In this document: piece by piece, positions 15,686 to 24,940 of the stretch
How positions within the stretch are numbered: position 1 is the first letter of the stretch
Layout of the letters: each line of letters opens with the position of its first letter
Source: Oligoflexia bacterium
GTDB lineage: Bacteria; Bdellovibrionota; Bdellovibrionia; JABDDW01
NCBI GenBank assembly: GCA_034439615.1
Contig: JAWXAT010000036.1
Span: 1-64,000 of the forward strand
Length of the DNA: 64,000 nucleotides
Reading direction: 5' to 3'
The notes under the pieces: generated by a model
Databases searched by the model: none
Told to the model about the DNA's origin: nothing
Seen by the model: the letters and a program-made list of their open reading frames with translations, nothing else
Translations under genes and position numbers: made by a program

Positions 15686-16972
15686 TTATCTCTTCAGCTG
15701 AATTACTTCTGCCAAGAGCTCATCGGTTGTTGTGATGGTCTTTGCGTTTGCTTGGAAACCTCTTTGATTTTGAATGAGGTTTACAAACTCCATCGCCAAG
15801 TCAACTGTTGAACGCTCAAGGCTCTTTGCAAAAATCTTTCCGCGTCCGGCCATATTGGCAGGCCCGATTGAAGGAGTTCCACCCTCGCGAGATTCTTTAA
15901 ATCGGTTGTTACCGACTTTATACAATTTCTCAGGAGCATCGAACTTCGCCAATGTAAGCTGCGATAGATCTTTAACTTCTCCGTTACTATAAAGAGCACT
16001 AAGAACACCCGCATCACTGAAAGACATATTAGTGATAGTTCCTGCAGAAGAACCATCTTGCTTCCATGATAATAAATCACTCTCTTTACCGTACTGAACT
16101 GAACCGCTAAGACCCTTACCTTTGTTAGTAATGATCGCATCACCGAAGTAAATCTCAACTTGTTGATTAGCAAGTGCACCCATTGAGAAATTATAATTCT
16201 TTTTGGTTTCAACTTGGGTTTCAAGTTTACCATCAACAGTAAAAGTGACTTTACCTGCGGCAACTTCTGAAAACTTTCCTTCTTGACCACCGGTAATTTC
16301 TTTACCGTCAACAAGGCCATGCCATTCCCACTGACGATCTGCAACTTTATTAAAGTATGTCGTCATTAAATGTTTATTACCTTGTGAATCAAAAATCTCA
16401 ATACCAGTTGAATACTGTGAAGTATCATTTGGTTTTTCAATATTAAATGGCAAACCAACTTGAGCGCGGCTATCTAAGTTCATTGTTACTTCTACTTTCT
16501 TAGTAGCACGAGCTGGAGTAATCGCTTTTGGAAGCTTAATATCGCCAACTAAACTTGTGAGTTTATTTGAGTCATCAGCTTGATAACCTTGAATGCGTTG
16601 ATTATCATTTGTCACGAGATAACCGTCTTTATCAAAACGAAATGAACCATCTCGAGTAAAGCTCTGACCATCAGTACCACGTGCTACGAAGTAACCATCA
16701 CCAGAAACTGCTAGATCTGTAGCGTTCTCTGTTGAATCAACGTTACCTTGTAACAATACTGGATTCACGGCACCGAGTTTTACCCCGCGACCGATTTGGT
16801 TACCACCCAAAATACCTTTTAGGTTTTTTGAAATGATATCTTGAAATTCAGCGCGGCTGGCTTTGAAACCAGTTGTGTTTGCGTTTGCGATGTTATCGCC
16901 GATTACGCTGAGCGCTTCACCTTGTGCTGTTAAACCTGACACACCCGTATAGAGTGATGATAAAATACCCAT
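15686..16972 (-). CDS. flgE: Flagellar hook protein FlgE
   Basis: FlgE polymerises into the flagellar hook. The protein has the N-terminal flagellar rod/hook motif (GILSSLYTGVSGLTAQGEAL, then IGDNIANANTTGFKASR), a central D1/D2-type region with the hook-characteristic NLDSRA and GDGYFVARG segments, and the C-terminal signature (SLERSTVDLAMEFVNLIQNQRGFQANAKTI). ATG 16972 is chosen over an ATG 18 bp upstream because AGGAGGT lies 5 bp before it. With 428 residues it is a normal short hook protein. It is the last gene of the operon, followed by the terminator at 15556-15587. Confidence 0.95.
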   Translation of the reverse strand: MGILSSLYTGVSGLTAQGEALSVIGDNIANANTTGFKASRAEFQDIISKNLKGILGGNQIGRGVKLGAVNPVLLQGNVDSTENATDLAVSGDGYFVARGTDGQSFTRDGSFRFDKDGYLVTNDNQRIQGYQADDSNKLTSLVGDIKLPKAITPARATKKVEVTMNLDSRAQVGLPFNIEKPNDTSQYSTGIEIFDSQGNKHLMTTYFNKVADRQWEWHGLVDGKEITGGQEGKFSEVAAGKVTFTVDGKLETQVETKKNYNFSMGALANQQVEIYFGDAIITNKGKGLSGSVQYGKESDLLSWKQDGSSAGTITNMSFSDAGVLSALYSNGEVKDLSQLTLAKFDAPEKLYKVGNNRFKESREGGTPSIGPANMAGRGKIFAKSLERSTVDLAMEFVNLIQNQRGFQANAKTITTTDELLAEVIQLKR

Positions 16973-17056
16973 GTGACCTCCTGTCAACATTGCGGTGTTG
17001 GCTGTCCGTCCAACTCCCGCGTAGAAGGGCCCCCTCGACGAGGACCAGCCCTAAGT

Positions 17057-17506
17057 TTATAAAATTACAGTGCTATCAATATTTGTAAAAACATTCTCCC
17101 TCATGGCTTCGCGATCCATCGCAGTCACCACAGTTTTATTCTTCACACTCACAATGAGTGCGTTATCACCCATTAGAACTAATGTTTCACGTGATCCTTT
17201 TTGCGCTGCTCGATCTACGGCATCATTAAGACGCGCAAGATCTTCAGGCTTTAAAGAAATTCCACGAGTCGACATTCTCTCTAATGCGTGTTGGCTAAAT
17301 TTTACTTCTAATTTCTTATCAGGGGCTATTGCACTTACTTTCGGCTTTTCTGCAATTTTTGTATTGAGCAGATCACCAAAACTTGGCGCATTCGCATTTC
17401 CTGATTTAATCTCTTCTTTACCAGGTTTATTAGAAATACCAGTTGAACCAGTTGTTCCACCGATATTTGCTAAACCTGATGTTAGAGGAGATTTACTTTC
17501 TACCAA
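17057..17506 (-). CDS. Flg_new/TIGR02530-type flagellar operon protein
   Basis: About 149 residues with a disordered N-terminus and a conserved second half (KFSQHALERMSTRGI ... RLNDAVDRAAQKGSRE ... GDNALIVSVKNKTVVTAMD ... NVFTNIDSTVIL). This pattern is that of the small proteins found between flgD and flgE in many flagellar operons. The exact function is not settled; a role in hook assembly is inferred from position. TTG 17506 is the likely start, with AGGAGG 5 bp upstream; a GTG 6 bp earlier overlaps that ribosome binding site. The first codons overlap the flgD stop by 14 bp. Confidence 0.8.
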   Translation of the reverse strand: MVESKSPLTSGLANIGGTTGSTGISNKPGKEEIKSGNANAPSFGDLLNTKIAEKPKVSAIAPDKKLEVKFSQHALERMSTRGISLKPEDLARLNDAVDRAAQKGSRETLVLMGDNALIVSVKNKTVVTAMDREAMRENVFTNIDSTVIL

Positions 17507-18545
17507 AAGCACCTCCTGAACTTATTCCGTTACCGCCTTGACTAGCAGCATTTATCTCGTTGGCACTCGCCACTTCTAAAGGTAACACAGCTCCATCAAG
17601 TTTTGCTTGAGGTTTATTCTCTGGCATCACTGTTGGTGGAGCTTTTGTTTGCTGTTGCTTATAAGCATTCACTTTACCTTGTGGTGCTAACGTTTGTTGC
17701 TGTTGCATTAACGTTTCTAACTGGTTTTGCATTTCTTTAACATTACCATCTTCGATATTCTCAACATCTTGCAAACGCACTTTTTGATCGCCAACCATAA
17801 GTAGGGGGCCCTCAGAACTATAATTAATTCCTGTGATTGTACCCTTGGTTTCGGTTAGCACACCTACTTTTCGACCAGAACTATTCTCAGCTTCTACACT
17901 GAAAAAATAACGTCCAGGTTTTAACTCACGCTCTTGTTTATCTGTACCGTTCCAAGTAATTTTATTACCACCCTTTTTAAGCCCACCCGTTTCGATAAGC
18001 TTAATAGTATTACCCGTTTCATCAGAGATTGCGATTTTAAGTTTTGTTGCATCTGCTGCTAAATTAAAGCGCAGATCATTTTTAGAATCACCACCTTGAT
18101 GAAAAATCTGACGTGAGTCGGCTTTAATAGTTTTGCCAAGTAGGTTTAAGGCCTCATATTTCTGCACAGGGTCTTGGGCTTTACTTAATCCTTCCAAATT
18201 CTTGTTCACATTAAAGAGCTGTTCAAGACTGGTGAATTGAGCAAGTTGAGCTGCCATCTCATGACTCTGCATAGGGTTCATGGGGTCTTGATACTTCATT
18301 TGCGTAAGCATGAGTTTCAAAAAATCATCTTTATCAAGATTATTGCTCGCGCGACGCGCAGGTTTATTAGGATCTTTTCCTCCAGGATTAGCAATCTGGT
18401 TGAGAATATCGCCAACGGCTTTTTTCTCTTCACCAGCTGCTTCTGTATCTTTAGCCGCAGGGGTGTAATTCACCTTTTCGTCTTTAAAGTCGACATGCTG
18501 TGCGCCTTTAGAAAACGTCTGCGTACCAATTTTATTTGAAATCAT
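17493..18545 (-). CDS. flgD: Hook-capping protein FlgD
   Basis: FlgD forms the scaffold cap under which FlgE subunits assemble. The diagnostic N-terminal motif is present (LDKDDFLKLMLTQMKYQDPM ... MAAQLAQFTSLEQL, residues ~70-115), followed by the tudor/FnIII-like hybrid domain (GDSKNDLRFNL ... GNTIKLIETG ... GRYFFSVEAENSSGRKV). At 350 residues it is longer than the common ~230, with an added Gln-rich C-terminal tail (LMQQQQTLAPQGKVNAYKQQ) and an N-terminal extension before the conserved motif. It lies between fliK and the Flg_new gene in the operon. Confidence 0.93.
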   Translation of the reverse strand: MISNKIGTQTFSKGAQHVDFKDEKVNYTPAAKDTEAAGEEKKAVGDILNQIANPGGKDPNKPARRASNNLDKDDFLKLMLTQMKYQDPMNPMQSHEMAAQLAQFTSLEQLFNVNKNLEGLSKAQDPVQKYEALNLLGKTIKADSRQIFHQGGDSKNDLRFNLAADATKLKIAISDETGNTIKLIETGGLKKGGNKITWNGTDKQERELKPGRYFFSVEAENSSGRKVGVLTETKGTITGINYSSEGPLLMVGDQKVRLQDVENIEDGNVKEMQNQLETLMQQQQTLAPQGKVNAYKQQQTKAPPTVMPENKPQAKLDGAVLPLEVASANEINAASQGGNGISSGGAFGRK

Positions 18546-18602
18546 CCTCTTCTACCTTTCACGTCGATTGCTTAAGGGGGAAATGCTCCCCCGATGCAAT
18601 CT

Positions 18603-20567
18603 TTAAGCAACTACATCTAATCTACTCATTCCTTTTGCTGTTGATGCTCGAGCGCCGGCCGTACTCACCATGGCAGGTCTTGCTAAGGATTTAACTTGTG
18701 GTCTTAGCTGACCTAAATCTAACATGTTGTCACGTCGGTTCTGATTTTGCTGACTAAACTGATTTGCAAAATCTCTTGCAGCGCTAAAATCAGGACGGTT
18801 TTGATTGTGGTTTCCAGTATTTTTATCATTCACTGAAACATCAATCTTTTCCATACTCAAATTATGCTGCGCAAGACCTTGTCGAAGCTCTCCAATATTT
18901 TGTTCTAAAAGCTTCTTTACTTCATTTTTCTCAGTCATCATCTGCACATCAACACGCTGTCCATCCATTGCAACACGCAATTGAATCTCTCCTAAATTTT
19001 CAGGATTAAGAATCATACTCATTTCGCCGCCACCTTTTTGGGCGAGCATTTGCGCATTACTAATAATAGACTTAATCGCTTCATGCTTGGCATCTTGTGT
19101 GGTTGGAGCTCCCTCAACTTGTGATGCCGCTACAGTATTAACGGCAGTCAAATTTTGGAGATTATTTACTTCTTGCTTTGCACCGTGATGATTTACTTCA
19201 TGCATATTCACCACGTTGCTTTTTACATCCACACCAGAAGCTAAGTTTTCTTTTTGAGAATCAAACTTCACTTCATCTTTAATGGAAGCCTTATCAAACT
19301 TTGCGATATTTTGTTTCACTAAAGTTTGATTCGGTTGCCCTTGAGGCTGGTTGCCACTTTGGTTTTGTCCCTGATTAGCAAATTCTTGATTTTTGCCATC
19401 AGCGAATTTTCCAGCGGTAGTCCCTAACGGCAAAGTTGCATCAGATGTTTTTCTATCAGCAACTTGCGCGCTATCTCCTTCGGGCTTAGCCACAGAGTTT
19501 TGAGTTTCTGTAGCCTTAGTTTGATCAATGTTTTGAGCATAACGATTAGCAACAGATTCCTTTAATGCTATTGGGGCTTGCACTGCATTTAGATCAGCTT
19601 GTTGAGCGATCTTTTGCGTGGTCAAACCACCAGCTAATAAAGGCGCGGCTTTTAATTGCTCATTTTGATCAACACTTTCCATTTGCGCCAACATTTTAGA
19701 ATAAAGATTCACAGCTTTTTGCTGATCTTCACTTTGCAAATTTAGGTTCTGAATCACTTGAACCATTGTTTGCTCAGGTGGCTTTTGCATAGCACCTTGG
19801 GGTAATTGTTCAAACGCCTTAACAAGTCTGTCAGGCGATACACCCACTTCATTCTCTAACGAGGCCATAAATTGGATGATCGGTTTTTGAACGGGAACCG
19901 CTGCCTGTGATTGTACTGGCTGGGTCTCAACTGCTTGAGCCATCAGACTTGTTTTCTGATCAGGCTGAGCCATTACCATGACGGGCGTGTTCCATAATCC
20001 TTGCTCCTGCAAAGAGCTCTTTGCTTCTTCATCTAAATGCGGTGCAACTTGACGAATAGGGTAACTGACGGCTGCTGCTTCGTAGCTTTGAGCCATAACA
20101 CCATTTTTATCATCACCAACACTAAACGCACTATAATCTTGCGTATCTGGTGATTCAGTTTCTTCAACACCTAATGCAGTTTCACTTGCAGTCATTAAAC
20201 CATCTGCAGAATTTACTTCGTTACTTGCATTGCTATTACTTGCCGGTGCTGCGTCTTGATAAAACTGGGTTTTAATATTTCCAGATTGTCCTTTTGAAGG
20301 ATGATAAGGCATCCGTGTTTGTGGAAAAAACGGTTCACGATTACCTAACTTAGGTTTATCAGCCTTCGCCAATGATTGCGTTCGCGAATTATTTTTCGCT
20401 TTCATTGCATCACCAAGTGATGAATCAAACGTGTCATCGGCTTGTGATTTAGACCTGGAAGCAGTCTTATCAAGCAAAGCAGTGTTTTCGCTCTTTCTAG
20501 CAGAAGCGTTTCGTACAGTTGCAATATCCGGAAAAAACGGAATTGAACTAATGCTTTCTTGCGCCAT
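18603..20567 (-). CDS. fliK: Flagellar hook-length control protein FliK
   Basis: FliK measures hook length and switches export specificity. The 654-residue protein is a long, low-complexity Gln/Asn/Ala/Ser-rich ruler followed by the conserved C-terminal Flg_hook domain (GGGEMSMILNPENLGEIQLR ... VDVQMMTEKNEVKKLLEQNI ... GLAQHNLSMEKIDVSV, about 515-585). The length is large but within the family range; the ruler is where variation is expected. ATG 20567 has an AAGGAGA ribosome binding site. It lies between motE and flgD. Confidence 0.92.
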   Translation of the reverse strand: MAQESISSIPFFPDIATVRNASARKSENTALLDKTASRSKSQADDTFDSSLGDAMKAKNNSRTQSLAKADKPKLGNREPFFPQTRMPYHPSKGQSGNIKTQFYQDAAPASNSNASNEVNSADGLMTASETALGVEETESPDTQDYSAFSVGDDKNGVMAQSYEAAAVSYPIRQVAPHLDEEAKSSLQEQGLWNTPVMVMAQPDQKTSLMAQAVETQPVQSQAAVPVQKPIIQFMASLENEVGVSPDRLVKAFEQLPQGAMQKPPEQTMVQVIQNLNLQSEDQQKAVNLYSKMLAQMESVDQNEQLKAAPLLAGGLTTQKIAQQADLNAVQAPIALKESVANRYAQNIDQTKATETQNSVAKPEGDSAQVADRKTSDATLPLGTTAGKFADGKNQEFANQGQNQSGNQPQGQPNQTLVKQNIAKFDKASIKDEVKFDSQKENLASGVDVKSNVVNMHEVNHHGAKQEVNNLQNLTAVNTVAASQVEGAPTTQDAKHEAIKSIISNAQMLAQKGGGEMSMILNPENLGEIQLRVAMDGQRVDVQMMTEKNEVKKLLEQNIGELRQGLAQHNLSMEKIDVSVNDKNTGNHNQNRPDFSAARDFANQFSQQNQNRRDNMLDLGQLRPQVKSLARPAMVSTAGARASTAKGMSRLDVVA

Positions 20568-20611
20568 TGAATTTCTCCTTTCTTTTATTCGTTTAACTTC
20601 TAATTTAACTT

Positions 20612-21349
20612 CTAATGCCCAGTTGCAGCTGGTTCTCTGTAACCTGCAAATCGCTCAGAAATTTTCTTCGCTTTTTCTGAATCCATTAGGTTTAATATTT
20701 CTGCAGCACTTTTATTTTTCATTTTTGCTAAAACTTCGACGGCTAAATCTTCATTGAGACTTTCGATTACTTTTGCAGCCTGCACGGGCTTCATGTTTGC
20801 GTAAACTGAAACCAAAGTATCTACTCGCTGTTGATCCACTTTCACCTTGTCTTCTAGTTTGGCCGAAATTTTCTGTCTAACTTCTTCAAGTGCTGCCAAA
20901 CGTTTTTCTAGATCTTCCTTTTGTTTATGCAATTCTGTTTCCAGGCTTGCGAGATCAGTTTCTTTAGCATCTAGTTCTTTTTTGCGAGCCTCTAACTTTG
21001 TGAAAAGAGACACCTCTTCTGCTGTCCAAGACTTCTGACTAGCAGATGCACCGGACGCATCTTTTGTAGTTTCAGTGGATTTTTTTTCCGCGTCTTTTGG
21101 CTTGTCAGCGGCAGGTTTATCCGCTTTAGGAGCTGTTTCAGCAAGGGCTTCCCCCATAATTCCAATCTCTACACGACTAAGAAGTTTTCCGGCTTCGTCA
21201 CCAGAAAATAAATAACCAGCGACTCCGGCGGTAAGAATAAAGGCTATGGTCATGAGCCAACCCTGATGCACGCGTTGTCGTCTTTTTGGTGATGACTTCT
21301 TTTTTAATACTTCATTACGTTTTTTGAAATAGTTTTGATACCCGCTCAT
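20612..21349 (-). CDS. MotE-like flagellar chaperone (MgtE_N domain)
   Basis: A 245-residue membrane-anchored protein: basic cytoplasmic start (NYFKKRNEVLKKKSSPKRRQR), one transmembrane helix at about 31-48, an Ala/Lys/Asp-rich linker, a coiled coil (~115-175, KLEARKKELDAKETDLASLE) and a C-terminal MgtE_N-like domain (LVSVYANMKPVQAAKVIESL ... VLAKMKNKSAAEILNLMD). The arrangement matches MotE, the chaperone of the MotC stator component in alphaproteobacteria. The same protein type lies between fliJ and fliK in many other operons, as here. Its start overlaps the fliJ stop. Confidence 0.8.
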   Translation of the reverse strand: MSGYQNYFKKRNEVLKKKSSPKRRQRVHQGWLMTIAFILTAGVAGYLFSGDEAGKLLSRVEIGIMGEALAETAPKADKPAADKPKDAEKKSTETTKDASGASASQKSWTAEEVSLFTKLEARKKELDAKETDLASLETELHKQKEDLEKRLAALEEVRQKISAKLEDKVKVDQQRVDTLVSVYANMKPVQAAKVIESLNEDLAVEVLAKMKNKSAAEILNLMDSEKAKKISERFAGYREPAATGH

Positions 21350-21798
21350 TAACTTCCCCCTCGGCGAAAACGTGTGACGACAAGTTCGTCATTCACTTTA
21401 GCTTCATGTTTTTTTAATTTTTGTTTAAATGCTGTGAACTGATTTTCTCTTAATTTTTCGTATGTTTTTGATTCTTTTGTAGCAGCGATTAGTATTTCTT
21501 GTTTTTGCTCAACGATATGTGTGTGATTGATAACAATCTCTCGTTGACGAGCAATATTAATTTTTTGACCATCAATATAATCATCAATCTGCACGAGCCT
21601 AGCTATAGGGGCACCTTCGGGGCGAGCGCGCAATGCCGCACCATCTTCAGCGGCAACGTCTAATTCTTCAAACATGTTTTGATAGCGTTGTTTTTCATTA
21701 TCCAGATGCGCCATGCTTTCATTGTAATCACGACTAGCGATTTGCTCTTGTTGTTTGTAATATTCCTCTAATTTTTCATAGCTAAATTTAAACTTCAC
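21349..21798 (-). CDS. fliJ: Flagellar export chaperone FliJ
   Basis: FliJ is the coiled-coil stalk protein that works with the FliI ATPase to drive flagellar export. This 149-residue protein starts FKFSYEKLEEYYKQQE, matching the FliJ N-terminus, and is almost entirely heptad-containing helix, with the usual Arg/Lys/Glu/Gln-rich composition. Sequence conservation in FliJ is weak; the call rests on size, coiled coil and position. ATG overlaps the fliI stop (ATGA, 4 bp), which implies translational coupling. Confidence 0.88.
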   Translation of the reverse strand: MKFKFSYEKLEEYYKQQEQIASRDYNESMAHLDNEKQRYQNMFEELDVAAEDGAALRARPEGAPIARLVQIDDYIDGQKINIARQREIVINHTHIVEQKQEILIAATKESKTYEKLRENQFTAFKQKLKKHEAKVNDELVVTRFRRGGS

Positions 21799-23132
21799 GG
21801 CTTCCTCAAGATTTCATCCATCATGCGACATGTATCATCAACTGAAAATTTACTTCCGATTTCTTGCCTTAAAAAATCTTGAATTTGATCATGCACCTGA
21901 ATAGAGTGGTCAATCTTTGCAGAACTGCCTTTTCGATACGCACCAATATTAATAAGATCTTCTGCTTCACGATAAATAGCCATGTTTTCACGAAGACGCA
22001 TTGCGATTTCGTAATGCTGTGGATTCACCACATTGCGCATTACTCGACTCGTACTTTGAAGAACATCTATTGCCGGGAAATGCCCACGCTGCGCAATAGA
22101 ACGGGATAAAACAATATGACCATCAACGATCGAACGCACACAATCTGCGATCGGGTCATCCATGTCATCACCTTCTACTAAAACGCTGTAGAGGCCAGTG
22201 ATACTACCTTTACCTTCAAAAATACCAGCACGCTCTAAAAGTTTAGGCATCATCGAAAACACACTCGGGGTATAACCCTTAGTTGCCGGGGGTTCACCAA
22301 TGCTCAAACCAATTTCTCTTTGCGCCATAGAAAATCGCGTGACGGAATCCATCATGAGCAAAACATTTTTACCGGCAGAACAAAAATATTCTGCAATTGC
22401 TGTAGCCACAAAGGCCCCTCGCATTCTCACAACGGGGCTTTGATCACTTGTTGCGCAAACAATAATAGATCTTGCCAAACCCTCTGGACCTAAATCATTT
22501 TCAATAAATTCTCTAACTTCACGGCCACGCTCACCAATTAATGCGATGACATTGACATCCGCACTTGTTGCTCGCGCGATCATTCCCAAGAGAACAGATT
22601 TTCCGACACCACTACCAGCCATGATACCAACTCGTTGCCCCATACCTGCGGTGAGAAGCCCGTTGATACATTTAATACCCAAATCAAGAGGCTTTCGAAT
22701 AGGTGGCCTTGATAGTGGGTTTTCAATTGGAGCATAAATACTAATTTCATCACTTGTGTGAACAGGCCCCTTGGCATCCATCGGATCACCAAGACCATTA
22801 AGCACTCGACCTAAAAGTCTTGGGCCAACTTTTATGGTAGCTTCTCGTCGTGATAATACAATGCGAGCACCCATACCAACACCTCTGATATCACCCAGGG
22901 GCATTAATAAAACATTTTTTTCTCTAAACCCTACGACCTCAGCTGAAAATGAACGCTCACCGCTGCTAGGGTAAACTTCACAAACAGAACCGAGCCATGC
23001 ACCAGGAAGATAACCTTCCATTAAAAAACCCACGACCTTTGTTATTTTACCACTGTCATGAAAAAGTGGATTGCGATCGACCGCAGTCTCATACTTTTTC
23101 ATATTCAATGTCGTCGTAAGTTGTTCATTCAT
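21795..23132 (-). CDS. fliI: Flagellum-specific ATP synthase FliI
   Basis: FliI is the F1-beta-like ATPase of the flagellar type III export apparatus. The 445-residue protein contains Walker A GSGVGKSV (within GIMAGSGVGKSVLLGMIAR, ~168-186), Walker B LLMMDSVTRFSMAQREIGLS (~255-275), GEPPATKGYTPSVFSMMPKL and the C-terminal arrangement typical of FliI/YscN proteins. The short, poorly conserved N-terminus is usual. It is preceded closely by fliH (7-bp gap) and overlaps fliJ by 4 bp. Confidence 0.96.
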   Translation of the reverse strand: MNEQLTTTLNMKKYETAVDRNPLFHDSGKITKVVGFLMEGYLPGAWLGSVCEVYPSSGERSFSAEVVGFREKNVLLMPLGDIRGVGMGARIVLSRREATIKVGPRLLGRVLNGLGDPMDAKGPVHTSDEISIYAPIENPLSRPPIRKPLDLGIKCINGLLTAGMGQRVGIMAGSGVGKSVLLGMIARATSADVNVIALIGERGREVREFIENDLGPEGLARSIIVCATSDQSPVVRMRGAFVATAIAEYFCSAGKNVLLMMDSVTRFSMAQREIGLSIGEPPATKGYTPSVFSMMPKLLERAGIFEGKGSITGLYSVLVEGDDMDDPIADCVRSIVDGHIVLSRSIAQRGHFPAIDVLQSTSRVMRNVVNPQHYEIAMRLRENMAIYREAEDLINIGAYRKGSSAKIDHSIQVHDQIQDFLRQEIGSKFSVDDTCRMMDEILRKP

Positions 23133-23139
23133 GGGCTAA

Positions 23140-23910
23140 TCAGCCCTCCGCAATTTTTGGAATTTTTGAATCAAGTACTGCCCACAATTTTTCAATACGC
23201 TGACCGATAGTTGCATCAACTACACCGTAATTTGTTTCAACAATACAGCCTCCGCGGGCAACACTCTCAGTAACTTCAATTTTCAGTTTCGCAATACGCT
23301 CAAACGGATTTCCCGCTTCACCCTTTACTCGCTCAACAAATTCTTGATCTTGGGGGTTTATTTTTATCTTAATTTCTTCTTCTGACTGTGCGTTTTCTAA
23401 AGCCGTTTTTAAAACATTAAAAATGAGCTTAGGATCTATTTGAATTTCTTTAAGGGCCAAAGCTTTTGCCAGGTGAAATACAGTCTTCACAATGTGTGCT
23501 TCGTTCTCGATAAAGAGTTGGTTTTTAATAAGCGTTACACTCTCCATCACTTTACTTAAATGCTCAAGTGCGACTTTAATTTCTTGATTTGAGTCAGCGT
23601 ACGATTTTTCACGGCCATCACGCATACCTAGAGCATATGCTTCAGCAAATGCTTTTTCTTCGATTGCTTTAAGTCTTGTGAGTACCTCATTCTCAACACG
23701 TGTATTAAAATTCTTTCGCTCAATCTCACCAAGACCTGTGGTTTCAGCTACGAGTTCGTTGATTTCAAAACCTTTTGAGTTTGGCAATACAACATCTTGA
23801 TCTTTTACAAAATTAAGCGTTGTTTGGGGCATTACCTGCGTTAGTGGTTGAGGTTTATAATTTAAAATATGCCCCTCTGAATCAGCCTGTTTAAGAATTG
23901 ATTTAAACAA
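23140..23910 (-). CDS. fliH: Flagellar assembly protein FliH
   Basis: FliH is the peripheral stator of the FliI ATPase. The start is taken as TTG 23910 because GGAGG lies 5-6 bp upstream and the gene then overlaps the fliG stop by 8 bp; a longer in-frame start at 23961 lies deep inside fliG. The 256-residue protein has an N-terminal variable part, a central helix with GxxxG-like spacing (EAYALGMRDGREK, ~105-118) and the C-terminal FliH/YscL domain (KALALKEIQIDPKLIFNVLK ... INPQDQEFVERV ... GGCIVETNYGVVDATIGQRI). Confidence 0.92.
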   Translation of the reverse strand: MFKSILKQADSEGHILNYKPQPLTQVMPQTTLNFVKDQDVVLPNSKGFEINELVAETTGLGEIERKNFNTRVENEVLTRLKAIEEKAFAEAYALGMRDGREKSYADSNQEIKVALEHLSKVMESVTLIKNQLFIENEAHIVKTVFHLAKALALKEIQIDPKLIFNVLKTALENAQSEEEIKIKINPQDQEFVERVKGEAGNPFERIAKLKIEVTESVARGGCIVETNYGVVDATIGQRIEKLWAVLDSKIPKIAEG

Positions 23911-24928
23911 GCGCGTCCTCCGCTCCACCGCGAGCAATGAGAATCTTACCTTCAGCCTCAAGCTTACGTGCTAGATTTACGATCTCTTGTTGGGCAGATT
24001 CTACGTCAGAAAGCTTAGCTGGCCCCATACTCTGTAAATCTTCTTGAAGTAGTGTGGAGGCACGGGATGACATATTTCTAAAAATTTTATCTTTAATTTC
24101 ATCGTTAGCAGTTTTTAAAGCCAAGAGAAGCTTATCATTTGCCACTTCTTTAAGAAGCGTTTGAACACCTCTGTCGTCAATTTTGACAATATCTTCAAAA
24201 ACAAACATGAGTTTTCGAATTTCTTCTGCCAAGATTGGGTCTTTCTCTTCAAGCCTAGACATGATTGCAGATTCAGTATTTTTATCCATAACGTTAAGCA
24301 TCTCAGCAACAGGCTGAACACCGCCCAATTGTGCTTGTTCAACGGTACCCATGGTAGCCAATTCTTGTTTAAGAACTTTATCAACTTCTTCAATAAGTTC
24401 TGGTGAAATAAAATCTAAGTTAGCCATTCTCAAAACAACCTCCGCCTGAAGTGACTCAGGCATACGCTTAAGAACTTCACATTTTTTCTCAGGCTCAAGA
24501 TGTGCTAAAATAACTGCAATTGTTTGTGGATGCTCACTAACTAAAAAGTTTGCCAAAGATTTAGCATCAACCAGTTCGAGAGATTCTAATGTTCGAGCGC
24601 CCACACCTGCTGCTAAGTTTAAATGACCAAGAATACCTCGTGCACGCTCTTCACCAACTGCTGCAATGATAATTTCTTTTGTGGCTACTTCACGAGAGAA
24701 AATATATTCTTCAGATTCACTTATTTTTTCATAGTATTCTTCAAGTACACGTTTTGTCACGTCAACCGGTACGGTGCGAAGTCTATGCATGTTGTTAATG
24801 ATTTTACGAATGTCTGCATCATCAAGATGTTTGAAGAGCTCGGTGGCAGCGATGTCTCCGAGGTAATTTAAAAGAATTGCAGCTTTTTCCATGCCCCGTA
24901 GTTCTTCAAATGTAATGGCCGTATTCAT
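23903..24928 (-). CDS. fliG: Flagellar motor switch protein FliG
   Basis: FliG is the rotor protein that binds FliF through its N-terminal domain and contacts the stator through its C-terminal torque helix. The 341-residue sequence shows the three FliG domains: N (GMEKAAILLNYLGDIAATEL), middle with the EHPQT motif (SEHPQTIAVILAHLEPEK, ~133-150) and C (KDPILAEEIRKLMFVFEDIV, charged torque helix including KIDDRGVQTLLKEV). It follows fliF by 12 bp and overlaps fliH. Confidence 0.96.
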   Translation of the reverse strand: MNTAITFEELRGMEKAAILLNYLGDIAATELFKHLDDADIRKIINNMHRLRTVPVDVTKRVLEEYYEKISESEEYIFSREVATKEIIIAAVGEERARGILGHLNLAAGVGARTLESLELVDAKSLANFLVSEHPQTIAVILAHLEPEKKCEVLKRMPESLQAEVVLRMANLDFISPELIEEVDKVLKQELATMGTVEQAQLGGVQPVAEMLNVMDKNTESAIMSRLEEKDPILAEEIRKLMFVFEDIVKIDDRGVQTLLKEVANDKLLLALKTANDEIKDKIFRNMSSRASTLLQEDLQSMGPAKLSDVESAQQEIVNLARKLEAEGKILIARGGAEDALV

Positions 24929-24940
24929 TATCTATTCTCC